Assembly: GCA_023247915.1 (NCBI GenBank)
Contig: JAHFFN010000011.1
Location: 1 to 41,304 of the forward strand
Direction of reading: 5' to 3'
DNA length: 41,304 nt
Origin: Candidatus Omnitrophota bacterium
GTDB lineage: Bacteria > Omnitrophota > Gorgyraeia > 2-02-FULL-51-18
Under the pieces are notes generated by a model that saw nothing but the letters and a program-made list of their open reading frames with translations, was not told where the DNA came from and made no database searches. The first letter of the stretch is position 1; every line of letters starts with the position of its first letter. This document shows positions 7,671 to 15,242 of the stretch, piece after piece. Made by a program: the position numbers and the translations under genes.

Positions 7671-9693
7671 GATAAATAGTCTCCTCTTCTTCGCTTTCTT
7701 CAATCTCAATTTCATCATAACACGCGGCTGGCAATTCTAAAATAAATGGGGATGTTCGGCTAATCACTGTCCCCGCGTTAAAATCATAACGAGTCATGGG
7801 ATGCGTAAAAACGAGTTCTTCTTTGGCGCGTGTGGAAGCAACATAGAAAAGGCGCCGCTCTTCTTCGAGACTTTCTTCCCGTTCCAAAGCCCGAGCGTGA
7901 GGAAATTGTCCTTCCGATAGACTGATGACAAAAACGGCTCGCCATTCAAGACCCTTGGCCTGATGAATCGTTGAAAGAACTAGTTGGTCAGGAGTGCCCG
8001 GTGTGTCCCCGGCTCCCACCGCAAAGCTCTCCCCTTTAAATCCTTCGCGCAAGGTGACATCCGCCAAAAAGCTTTTCAGGTCTTTGTAGGTGTGCGCGAA
8101 ATTGACCAATTGACGCAAATCCTCCAGGCGATCTTGCGCGTTTTCAAAATTCATCAAAACATGCTTGTTGTAGCCCTGCTCCAAAATTTCTTCGACTAAA
8201 AGATCCGGATGATCGTGAATTTCCGGGCGAAGCAGATTTTTCAAAGTCTTTTTATATTGAAATAATCCGTCACGCACTTTCGGAGGAAAATTAGCGCCAA
8301 AGGAGGCGCTGATCACTTTTTGAAGATCCCCCGCTTCTTTTTCAACGGCTAAAAAAATCTTGGAAGCGTAGCCGGGGCCGATGCCCGCGTGAAGCGTTAA
8401 GGCTCTGACCCATGAAATTTCATCCAACGGATTGGATAAGACTTTGAGATAGGCCAAAACATCTTTGATATGCGCTTGTTCAAAAAAACGCACCCCACCG
8501 CGAACCACATAAGGCACTCCCCGCTTGGTTAATTCCAATTCCAGCTGAGCCGCCTGATAATGCGCCCGGAAAAGAATCGCGATTTCGGAAAGCTCTAGTC
8601 CGGATTCTTTAAGCTCGAGGACGCGCTGCGCCACAAAGCCCGCTTCCTGACGGGGATCGCGGAGTCTTACAAATTGAGGCAATGTCCCCGCTTCCTGGAC
8701 ACTGCGCAGTGTTTTTTGAAATTGGTGAACATTGTGTCCGATGCTACGATTGGCCAGATCCAAAATGGGCTTGGTCGAACGATAATTGGTTTCCAGTTTG
8801 AATATCTTGGTTTCCGGATAATTTTCCGGAAAATCGAGGATATTTTGAATGTCCGCCGCGCGAAACGAATAAATAGACTGCGCGTCATCGCCGACCACCA
8901 GAACATTTTTGTGATGCCCGGCTAAAAGACGGATCACCTCGTGTTGCAAACGGTTGGTGTCTTGGTATTCATCGACCAGGATATAGGAAAATTGACGGCT
9001 TAATTTTTCACGAATCTCCTGAGAATTCTCCAGCAGTAAAAGCCATCGAAGAAGCAAGTCATCATAATCCAAATTATTTGTTTTTATTTTTTTTTGATCG
9101 TAGAGGGTTTTGATTTTCTCAAAGTCCCGAATCCATTGAGAGAAGTAAGGATAAGAGGTCTCCACTACCTCGGCGATACTTTTACGCGCGTTGACTGAAA
9201 AGCTTAGGATGGATTGGACAACGCCAGGTTTTGGAAATTTAGCATCTATGGATTTGAGGTTTAGGGCTTGGATGCAGGATTTGACTAAATCCCGGCTGTC
9301 TTCATCGTCTAAAATTCCAAAATCATCCCCGAGACCCGCGTGGCGTCCGTACATGCGCAAAAGCCGGTTGCCGATGTGATGGAAGGTGCCACACCACAGT
9401 CCTTTGGCCTTCGATTCTAATAGAGTTTCCACGCGGCTTCGCATTTCTTGAGCCGCTTTGTTGGTAAAGGTGACTAGGAGAACATGTTCGGGCTGAACGC
9501 CTTTTTCTAGAAGATAAGAGACGCGATAAATCAGCGTGCGTGTTTTGCCGCTGCCGGCTCCGGCAAGCACCAGACAAGCTCCCTCCGCTTGTGTGACAAC
9601 CTCCAACTGTGAAGGATTAAGCTCCTTGGCGTAATCAATTTTAAACGAAGGAATCGTGGAGGAGCCGACTTTGAGAGTGAATTTTTTATTCAA
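7663..9693 (-). CDS. UvrD/PcrA/Rep-type superfamily 1 DNA helicase
   Basis: This is a 676-residue ATP-dependent 3'-5' DNA helicase, cytoplasmic, for repair or replication restart. In order it shows the Q-motif LNPSQLEVV, Walker A AGAGSGKT (Lys50), VTFTNKAAQEM, the DEYQDT Walker B near residue 240, GDDAQSIYSFRAA, NYRST, and in the C-terminal half STIHQAKGLEWRAVFV and EERRLFYVASTRAK, the full SF1A set. The length is slightly below that of classical UvrD (about 720). The start is a TTG at 9693, 3 bp after the stop of the coiled-coil gene. Whether it is UvrD, PcrA or Rep cannot be decided by motifs alone, so no symbol is given. Its stop overlaps the start of the MFS gene. Confidence 0.93.
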   Translation of the reverse strand: MNKKFTLKVGSSTIPSFKIDYAKELNPSQLEVVTQAEGACLVLAGAGSGKTRTLIYRVSYLLEKGVQPEHVLLVTFTNKAAQEMRSRVETLLESKAKGLWCGTFHHIGNRLLRMYGRHAGLGDDFGILDDEDSRDLVKSCIQALNLKSIDAKFPKPGVVQSILSFSVNARKSIAEVVETSYPYFSQWIRDFEKIKTLYDQKKIKTNNLDYDDLLLRWLLLLENSQEIREKLSRQFSYILVDEYQDTNRLQHEVIRLLAGHHKNVLVVGDDAQSIYSFRAADIQNILDFPENYPETKIFKLETNYRSTKPILDLANRSIGHNVHQFQKTLRSVQEAGTLPQFVRLRDPRQEAGFVAQRVLELKESGLELSEIAILFRAHYQAAQLELELTKRGVPYVVRGGVRFFEQAHIKDVLAYLKVLSNPLDEISWVRALTLHAGIGPGYASKIFLAVEKEAGDLQKVISASFGANFPPKVRDGLFQYKKTLKNLLRPEIHDHPDLLVEEILEQGYNKHVLMNFENAQDRLEDLRQLVNFAHTYKDLKSFLADVTLREGFKGESFAVGAGDTPGTPDQLVLSTIHQAKGLEWRAVFVISLSEGQFPHARALEREESLEEERRLFYVASTRAKEELVFTHPMTRYDFNAGTVISRTSPFILELPAACYDEIEIEESEEEETIYLE

Positions 9694-9696
9694 GGT

Positions 9697-10458
9697 TTAT
9701 AACGTGCTGACTTGATCGCCGACCCGAACTTCCTTTTTGAGACTCCCGGGCAGTAGCACGGCTGCGGATAAGTGGGTGCGAACTTGTTGGACGACGGCCT
9801 GAGCCACTATTTTTTGGCCGCGGAAAATATTAACGACGGAATCTTTTTTAAGGCCTTCGCTGGAGCCGGCGTTCATCACGACAAAGCCATAGACCTTATT
9901 GACATTCTGAATGGTCGCTTGAACCCCAGATTTTTGAACGACGATACTGCCCAGTTTGACGGGATCGGACTCGGAAGGCAGGATATCCTCCGTTGCCTCT
10001 GCCGCGGCATCCGTTTCCTCCGAAGAGACAGGTCTTTGCAGTTTTTGAATCTCCAGATAAAGCGCTTCTTTTTCTTTTTCAAGAGCGCGCACCTTTGATT
10101 TCAGGCCTTCGAGCGCTGAGGCGAGTTTTTCTTTCTCGCTTTTGAGCGTGGCATTTTCATCGGTCAAAGAGTCGATTTTATCCGCCCGCACTTTCATGGT
10201 GTCGCTGTATTCCTTCACCAGCGCGTTCAAATTTTCAATTTTAACGTTTAAGGACTCCTCAAGTTCTTTTTTCTGGTCGGTCAACGAGTTGATTTCGATT
10301 TGAATTTTAGCCAGTTCCGCGGTTTTGACGGCAAGCTCTTGCTCTTTTTGGACACGCAACTGATGCTCTACTTCGCGAAAGGAGTAGAGAAAATAGGAGC
10401 CGCCCAAAGCGATCAGGACGACCAAGATTAAAAGCATCCAAACTCGTTGGATAGTCAT
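9697..10458 (-). CDS. Membrane-anchored coiled-coil protein with C-terminal beta domain
   Basis: The protein has 253 residues. Residues about 7-27 form a single transmembrane helix (LLILVVLIALGGSYFLYSF). Residues about 32-140 form a long heptad coiled coil rich in Glu, Lys and Leu. An acidic linker follows (about 145-165), then a beta-rich C-terminal domain of about 85 residues containing VYGFVVMNAGSSEGLKKDS, FRGQKIVAQAVVQQV and VRVGDQVSTL. That pattern resembles the small beta domain at the C-terminus of flagellar FlgT-like and MreC-like proteins, a fold-level similarity only. The N-terminus is probably cytoplasmic and the beta domain periplasmic. It is the first gene of the string that includes the helicase and the MFS transporter. 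Function unknown. Confidence 0.8.
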   Translation of the reverse strand: MTIQRVWMLLILVVLIALGGSYFLYSFREVEHQLRVQKEQELAVKTAELAKIQIEINSLTDQKKELEESLNVKIENLNALVKEYSDTMKVRADKIDSLTDENATLKSEKEKLASALEGLKSKVRALEKEKEALYLEIQKLQRPVSSEETDAAAEATEDILPSESDPVKLGSIVVQKSGVQATIQNVNKVYGFVVMNAGSSEGLKKDSVVNIFRGQKIVAQAVVQQVRTHLSAAVLLPGSLKKEVRVGDQVSTL

Positions 10459-10470
10459 AGGTTAGCTAGT

Positions 10471-10499
10471 ACTCTACCTGAATCAAAAAGAGTTTTCAA
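10471..10499 (-). promoter_or_regulatory. Candidate promoter for the coiled-coil/helicase/MFS operon
   Basis: On the minus strand TTGAAA (10494-10499) and TAGAGT (10471-10476) are spaced 17 bp apart, just upstream of the ATG at 10458 and close to the stop of the VKOR-DsbA gene. The -10 box matches consensus at four of six positions. Confidence 0.5.
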
Positions 10500-10502
10500 T
10501 GC

Positions 10503-11768
10503 TCAAGAGCCGGCCGGCGCTTTTTTGGGAGAGTTTTTATTTTGCAGATACTTTTCGCGGACAGCTTCGAACCCAGGAAGAAGATTATTGAAGCCGAAAG
10601 GACTTAACAGGCCATTCACATTCACGCCGTTCACAAAATAAGACGGAGTACTGGTGACGCCTACGCGCACCCCCTCTTGCACACTCTGCTTCACCGCTTC
10701 CAGAGAACGAGGATCCTCCATACAAGCCTCGGCTTGATTCATTTGAACACCGAGCGCCGCCAGATCTCCGCGAATATTTTCAGGCCGGTACTCAGGACCC
10801 TTCTCAAATACCTTGTCATGAAATTCCCAAAACTTCCCCTGTTCGCCAGCACAAACAGCCGCGCGTGCCACTTGGCAAGCCCCGGGATGCGTTGTTTGCT
10901 TGATAAAAGGATTGCAGTTCATATCCCAAGGGTAATATTTGAAAGTAATGGACACCTTGTCATGATGCGCCGCCAAAATAATATCGTTGTAGCGTGAGGC
11001 TTTTTGGCAGGCCGGACAAAGAAAGTCCGAAAATTCGATAATTTCAACAGGAGCGTCGCTCATGCCTTTGGTGGGTGCTCCGGCTATTTGAACTACCATC
11101 AGTTCTTCAGGCTTCGCGTTTCGCGCCATCTCCATCACTTGGGTTTGGGGCATTCCCTGCGTCAGAAAAGAGACAGAGGCGTGAAAAGCGATAATTCCAA
11201 GTATTGCTAGAGTCAAAACAACCCATAAAAACACGGAAGCCGCTCCGGCGCCATAGAAGCTGTGAAAAGCGCTTTTAAAAAAAGTCTCCGGCGCGCCCAC
11301 GATTTTACGTTCGGCCACCCAAAGAAAAACGACAAGCGCGGCATTTATTCCATAGGTCGCTAGGCACAAGGGGCAGCCTTTTTGAATTTTAACCAGCATG
11401 ACATACAAAAGACCCGCATCCGCTAAAATAAAAACGAAAGCTAAGAGCAATGCTGTTTTTAAAAATGTTTTTCGCGTATTTGCAAAAGAAATAGCGGCGA
11501 TCACGAGGCCAAAAATGACAAGATAGCCCCAAAGTCCAATCAGCGCTAGTGGAAAACCATGAAAACGGGACCAGGGGCTGGAAGTGACGGCGTAACAATT
11601 AAAAAAAGAAGAAATGGCGGAGCAGGCGCTGTGACCAATCAGATCTCCGCGCGTGAGCGCCAGATCCATCCATTCAATCACGCCAATAATAGAAATACCG
11701 GCAAGCGTCGCGCCTAGCGCCAGCCACGAAAAAAGCAAAGAAGGTTTTGTTTTATCCGTTTGTGTCAT
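10503..11768 (-). CDS. VKOR-DsbA fusion: membrane disulfide-bond forming enzyme
   Basis: The protein has 421 residues. The N-terminal half is a VKOR (vitamin K epoxide reductase family) membrane domain with about four or five helices. It has the paired cysteines Cys49 and Cys58 and the quinone-linked CPLC pair at Cys132-Cys135. After a further helix near residue 185 comes a periplasmic DsbA-like thioredoxin domain with active site CPAC (Cys251-Cys254) and the cis-proline loop TSTPSYFVNG. Known VKOR-Trx fusions oxidise thiols of exported proteins and pass electrons to quinone, replacing the DsbA/DsbB pair. It is the last gene of the pilin operon, and its start overlaps the PilX-like gene by 17 bp. 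Several pilins encoded upstream carry cysteine pairs, so they are likely clients; that link is inferred. Confidence 0.93.
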   Translation of the reverse strand: MTQTDKTKPSLLFSWLALGATLAGISIIGVIEWMDLALTRGDLIGHSACSAISSFFNCYAVTSSPWSRFHGFPLALIGLWGYLVIFGLVIAAISFANTRKTFLKTALLLAFVFILADAGLLYVMLVKIQKGCPLCLATYGINAALVVFLWVAERKIVGAPETFFKSAFHSFYGAGAASVFLWVVLTLAILGIIAFHASVSFLTQGMPQTQVMEMARNAKPEELMVVQIAGAPTKGMSDAPVEIIEFSDFLCPACQKASRYNDIILAAHHDKVSITFKYYPWDMNCNPFIKQTTHPGACQVARAAVCAGEQGKFWEFHDKVFEKGPEYRPENIRGDLAALGVQMNQAEACMEDPRSLEAVKQSVQEGVRVGVTSTPSYFVNGVNVNGLLSPFGFNNLLPGFEAVREKYLQNKNSPKKAPAGS

Positions 11769-12201
11769 ACCCTACGCAGTCAATCGCTCGTGTTCCGGAA
11801 ACTTTTTTCCCAATATCCACTTCCACGTCGTCAATGTTAGCACGCCGTTCCAGACTTGTCGTATTATTATCTAAATTAATATAGTATTTGTCCGGATCCC
11901 AATCATCATTGGTAAAATCTTCGGCGGTTGACGAGGCGCCGGCGCTGATCACGCCGGTGAGCGGCCCACCCACATCTAGCGTTAGCGAATTGGCCTTGAT
12001 TCGCCATTGAGCGTCGACCAGACCCGCCTGAGACCGGTAATAGGCGACCATGCGTTTGCCGGAAATTTGATCCGCCAGTTGTTTTTGATTGGCTCCGAGG
12101 GATAAAACAAGAATGGCCGCTGCTGTTAAAATTAAGATGACGGTAATGGTAAGAGCCAAAATAAATCCACTTTCATCTGATTTTTTATAAGAAAGTTTCA
12201 T
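11752..12201 (-). CDS. PilX-like minor pilin
   Basis: The protein has 149 residues. After a short basic leader comes the prepilin-like segment ESGFILALTITVILILTAA, with Gly-Phe as the probable cleavage site and Glu just before it rather than at +5. SQAGLVDAQWRI follows, which resembles the post-helix region (YR.A.GG...A) of PilX/GspK-type pilins. The C-terminal part is short, with one cysteine. It lies 2 bp after the PilW-like gene and overlaps the VKOR-DsbA gene. Such minor pilins sit at the pilus tip and prime assembly. Assignment as PilX-like rests on the N-terminus and gene order. Confidence 0.75.
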   Translation of the reverse strand: MKLSYKKSDESGFILALTITVILILTAAAILVLSLGANQKQLADQISGKRMVAYYRSQAGLVDAQWRIKANSLTLDVGGPLTGVISAGASSTAEDFTNDDWDPDKYYINLDNNTTSLERRANIDDVEVDIGKKVSGTRAIDCVGYDTNG

Positions 12202-12203
12202 GG

Positions 12204-12707
12204 CTAACTCGAGGACATCGCGCGTGCCGCGACCGAGGTTTCGAGGGTTCGATCTGTCGGAGGCATCCCCTGACTGACCACAAATTTTATTTTAACCGTC
12301 GTTGGGTTTACTAAAGAGAAAAAAGAATATTGATTTGTATTGGAGTACTTGAAGAGTAGTCCCGGCTCAACTTCTCCGATATCCCCACCCCCTTTGATCG
12401 TGTGAAGCTCGTAAGAGCCACCACTGATACTCTGAAATTGATATTGGATTGTCTCTTGACCGACAGTCAAAGTCAACGTGTCGCCGCTCGAGGAAACAGA
12501 AAGTCCGCTAGCCTTTGTCACGGTGCGTGTCACCTCTTCCATGGCAACCAGAGGCGCCACCTGGCTTTTTTCAATCGAGAGTGCTTGGAAAAAATGAAGC
12601 GCTGCTAGATAGACGGCCGTGATCGCCAACATCGCCAGCGAGGAAAGCGCCAACGTGATCACAATCTCAATGAGGGTGAGGCCTCTTTGCTTATTGAGAG
12701 ACAACAA
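12204..12707 (-). CDS. PilW-like minor pilin (type IV prepilin)
   Basis: The class III signal sequence reads NKQRGLTLIEIVITLALSSL, with cleavage after Gly and Glu at position +5 of the mature protein, then one long hydrophobic helix. I placed the start at a TTG (12707; a second TTG is at 12704). A longer frame to an ATG at 12848 would run 140 bp into the preceding PilV-like gene and add an unrelated leader. The mature part is about 155 residues, beta-rich and without a cysteine pair. It sits in the order PilV, PilW, PilX typical of type IV pilus minor pilin clusters. It overlaps the PilV-like gene by 17 bp. Confidence 0.78.
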   Translation of the reverse strand: MLSLNKQRGLTLIEIVITLALSSLAMLAITAVYLAALHFFQALSIEKSQVAPLVAMEEVTRTVTKASGLSVSSSGDTLTLTVGQETIQYQFQSISGGSYELHTIKGGGDIGEVEPGLLFKYSNTNQYSFFSLVNPTTVKIKFVVSQGMPPTDRTLETSVAARAMSSS

Positions 12708-13053
12708 TTTCGGCTTTTCGGTATTTTTCGGTAAGTCCGCTAGAGTCGGTTGAGACACTGCTGACTTCGGTGGTGCGGTTATAAGGAGGATTATTATCGA
12801 GACTGATGGTCTCCGTGGGAGTTTTTCCGGTGTCCAAGCCACCGCCACCCCCTTGCGACCAGGTGGATTGATTGACTTCGGTGTATAACGATTCCGCGGT
12901 TTGTCTGGCCAAATTATAACCTACATTCGTTTCAGGTTTGAGCCAACGATTTGCGGAGACAAATGCGGAAAAAATCCCAGCGGCTACTGTCGCTAAAAGC
13001 AAGACAGAGATAAGCACTTCGATCAAGGTAAAGCCTTTTACCGTCCATTTCAT
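12691..13053 (-). CDS. PilV-like minor pilin (type IV prepilin)
   Basis: The protein has 120 residues. The leader MKWTVKG is followed by the canonical prepilin segment FTLIEVLISVLLLATVAAGI, with cleavage before Phe and Glu at +5. The region after the helix (NLARQTAESLYTEV) matches the usual PilV helix continuation. The mature protein is short, with a Gly-rich loop (SQGGGGGLDTGK). It is cotranscribed with other pilins: 15 bp separate it from the upstream pseudopilin and it overlaps the PilW-like gene. It is expected to be a low-abundance pilus subunit processed by a prepilin peptidase encoded elsewhere. Confidence 0.8.
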   Translation of the reverse strand: MKWTVKGFTLIEVLISVLLLATVAAGIFSAFVSANRWLKPETNVGYNLARQTAESLYTEVNQSTWSQGGGGGLDTGKTPTETISLDNNPPYNRTTEVSSVSTDSSGLTEKYRKAEIVVSQ

Positions 13054-13068
13054 CGAAGACTCGGGTGA

Positions 13069-13482
13069 TTACGAACAAAATACTTCTTTAATTTCTCCAT
13101 CCGTACTGATCGAAAAAACTTTGCTTCCGTCAATCTGTGGAGCCTCTGCACAAAAAGAAGCGCCGCCCGCTGCTCCAATGATGCCCAGCTGATAATACTG
13201 CGGAGTCTCAATGTCGATGTTCAGGGCTTCATTGATTTCCGGCAGTGATGACGGCGAATCTTCGGTGCTCTTAGCGACTCCATCAGGCCAGTACGCCCCC
13301 TGATCCAGTCGCCGGATCTTCTCGGCCATGTAAACAATTTTTAAATTCGTTTTGGCTTCGGTGGTGCGCCCATCTTCCATCATATTGTTGTAAAGCGGAA
13401 CACCGACCGCCGCTAAAATCCCTAAAAGAACGATAACCGCAACCAGTTCAATTAAGGTAACGCCTCTCTGACTGCTAGGCAT
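13069..13482 (-). CDS. Type IV prepilin / GspG- or GspH-like pseudopilin
   Basis: The prepilin segment is SQRGVTLIELVAVIVLLGIL, with Glu at +5 of the mature chain, followed by VPLYNNMMEDGRTTEAKTNL. The chosen ATG at 13482 gives a 7-residue leader and an 8-bp overlap (ATGCCTAG) with the upstream pilin stop; an earlier start at 13521 would lengthen the leader to 20 residues. The mature domain has KIRRLDQGAYWPD, resembling the GspG/PilA loop, and two cysteines (FCAE and the C-terminal VFCS) positioned like the pilin D-region disulfide. It is the second gene of the pilin operon. Confidence 0.82.
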   Translation of the reverse strand: MPSSQRGVTLIELVAVIVLLGILAAVGVPLYNNMMEDGRTTEAKTNLKIVYMAEKIRRLDQGAYWPDGVAKSTEDSPSSLPEINEALNIDIETPQYYQLGIIGAAGGASFCAEAPQIDGSKVFSISTDGEIKEVFCS

Positions 13483-13906
13483 TCGCCGCAGCACAACCAG
13501 TCGCCTGTGCGGCAGGAGCATTCACATACACGCGGCCATTGGAAGCGTCATAGCCCCAAGCGCTCGCTGTTGTAGCGCAATCAGCGGCGGCTCCGGCAAC
13601 CACAGTGCGAAGCACAGCGGCATCGGCAAGAGGATTTTGGGGAACCTGCTGATCAGCCCACATCGTTCCATCTTGAACTTCTGCTAAAGTCGGGTACAAA
13701 ACGGCCGCGCCTCTGGCGGCGTTTTCGGCATAACGGATAGCCACGGCAGAACGAAAGGCCGCGAGGCTTCCACGTGCCGCGCTGATTCTGGCCTGGTCTT
13801 GTAGGTTGGTATAAGCAGGCACACCAATGGCGGCTAAAATCCCAATGATAACGATTACTACCACGAGTTCTATCATGGTAAAACCAGCGCGGGTTCTCAC
13901 TCTCAT
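13475..13906 (-). CDS. Type IV prepilin, probable major pilin (PilA/GspG-like)
   Basis: The protein has 143 residues. The leader MRVRTRAG is followed by FTMIELVVVIVIIGILAAIG, a textbook class III prepilin sequence with cleavage before Phe and Glu at +5, then VPAYTNLQDQARISAARGSL. The mature domain contains a PTLAEV stretch and DCATTASAWGYDASNGRVYV, with two cysteines (about residues 110 and 138) that could pair at the C-terminal D-region. It is the first gene of the operon, preceded by AGGAGACG about 8 nt before the ATG, which suits the most abundant subunit. Major versus minor role is inferred from gene position and length. Confidence 0.85.
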   Translation of the reverse strand: MRVRTRAGFTMIELVVVIVIIGILAAIGVPAYTNLQDQARISAARGSLAAFRSAVAIRYAENAARGAAVLYPTLAEVQDGTMWADQQVPQNPLADAAVLRTVVAGAAADCATTASAWGYDASNGRVYVNAPAAQATGCAAANA

Positions 13907-13949
13907 TTTTTAAACGTCTCCTGTTGAACGGTTTTTCACACAATAAAAT

Positions 13950-13978
13950 AGTATAAAATCACTAACTAGTAATAAGAA
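13950..13978 (-). promoter_or_regulatory. Possible promoter of the pilin operon (weak)
   Basis: The gap between pilC and the first pilin (13907-14020) is AT-rich. On the minus strand TATACT (13950-13955) is a good -10 box, but the sequence 17 bp upstream (TTCTTA) is a poor -35. No clear sigma-54 GG-N10-GC pair was found. Confidence 0.3.
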
Positions 13979-14020
13979 TAACATATGCCGTGGAAAATTC
14001 AAGGAGAATAGACGGATGAA

Positions 14021-15235
14021 CTAATGTTTGACGAGATTGGCGATATTAAAAAGAGGTAAATACATCGCGACAACGAGAGGACCCACGATTAGCGCCGCAA
14101 AGACAATGCTGACCGGCTCGATCAAGGTGCTGAGCCGGGTAATCGTGGTATCAATTTGCCCTTCATAATGCACGGCAATTTTTTCAAACATATCAGGGAG
14201 CCGCCCACTCTCCTCTCCAATCATGACTAGCTGAATCATCATCGTCGAAAAAATCGGATTTTCGGCCAGCGCGACATTAAGCGCCTTCCCCTTTTGCACT
14301 TCGACGGATGCCGTGTTGAGACCTTCTCGAAATAGAGTATTTCCGGAAGTATGAGCGGCAATTTCCAAACATCGCAGGAGATTGAGTCCACTGCGCGTCA
14401 ATGTTGCCAAAATGATATTGGTGCGTGCATGAATGACATCGGAGACAGCCGCTCCCAAAATTGGCGTTGAAAGCAGCGTTTGATCCAGGATACGTCGCCC
14501 TCCCGGCGTTGAGAAATATTGACGCAGTGCCACGACCACAGCCGCGATGAGAGCCGCGATCCATAAAAAATAATTTCTTAAAAAATCACTGATGGAGATG
14601 ACAAATAGCGTAAATGCCGGCAGCTTCGCGTTGAAGCTTTGAAAAAGTTTGGCGAATGTCGGGATCACCTTAAACATAAAAATAACGCCAGCGCCAAGCG
14701 TTACCAGGAGAACCAGCGCTGGATAAGCGGTCGCCGAAACCACCTTGCTTTTGATTTTAATGTTAATTTCAAGATTTTTGCCTAAATGCATCAAGCCTTT
14801 GGACAGCGTGCCACTGGCTTCAGAAGCCTCAATCACGAAGCTCCAGAACGAAGGAAAATAGCGAGGGTGTTTCAACATTGCTTCTTTTAAGGTGTTGCCC
14901 GCATTGATATCATTTTTAATGTCGAGAACGATCTGACTCAAGCGTTGGCTGGCGACCTGCTCGGAGATAATTTCAAGCGCACGGATAATGGGAATACCCG
15001 CGTCCAAAAGTACTGCGAGATTATTTAGAAAAAAAAGAAGATCCTTTTGTTTAACGCGTTTATGACGTGTCGTGACTCGCTTGGATTTGACCGCACTCAC
15101 ATTTAAACTGATTTTGGTTAAAAGAAGCCCGCGCTCTTGAAGAATCGCGATAGCCTTTGCTTCGCTCTCCTCTTCGATAACGCCGTGAAGAGCGACCCCT
15201 TTGTCATTTCGTGCATCGTAACGATAAGTGGGCAT
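14021..15235 (-). CDS. pilC: Type IV pilus / type II secretion inner-membrane platform protein PilC/GspF
   Basis: The protein has 404 residues, the normal family length. The N-terminus (MPTYRYDARNDKGVALHGVI) is the typical PilC/GspF opening. Two GspF cytoplasmic domains follow: the first with NNLAVLLDAGIPIIRALEII and a transmembrane helix near 170-190, the second with TLTRSGLNLLRCLEIA and a C-terminal IEPVSIVFAALIVGPLVVAMYLP membrane region cut by a proline. The protein forms the inner-membrane base that transmits ATPase motion to pilin subunits. It starts 7 bp after pilB and is the last gene of the core pilus string, followed by the pilin operon. Confidence 0.93.
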   Translation of the reverse strand: MPTYRYDARNDKGVALHGVIEEESEAKAIAILQERGLLLTKISLNVSAVKSKRVTTRHKRVKQKDLLFFLNNLAVLLDAGIPIIRALEIISEQVASQRLSQIVLDIKNDINAGNTLKEAMLKHPRYFPSFWSFVIEASEASGTLSKGLMHLGKNLEINIKIKSKVVSATAYPALVLLVTLGAGVIFMFKVIPTFAKLFQSFNAKLPAFTLFVISISDFLRNYFLWIAALIAAVVVALRQYFSTPGGRRILDQTLLSTPILGAAVSDVIHARTNIILATLTRSGLNLLRCLEIAAHTSGNTLFREGLNTASVEVQKGKALNVALAENPIFSTMMIQLVMIGEESGRLPDMFEKIAVHYEGQIDTTITRLSTLIEPVSIVFAALIVGPLVVAMYLPLFNIANLVKH

Positions 15236-15242
15236 GGAGTGA

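Noticed and set aside
12708-12848. N-terminal extension of the PilW-like pilin to the ATG at 12848
   Set aside because: It would overlap the PilV-like gene by over 140 bp and place about 50 unrelated residues before a class III leader; TTG at 12707 gives a normal short leader.
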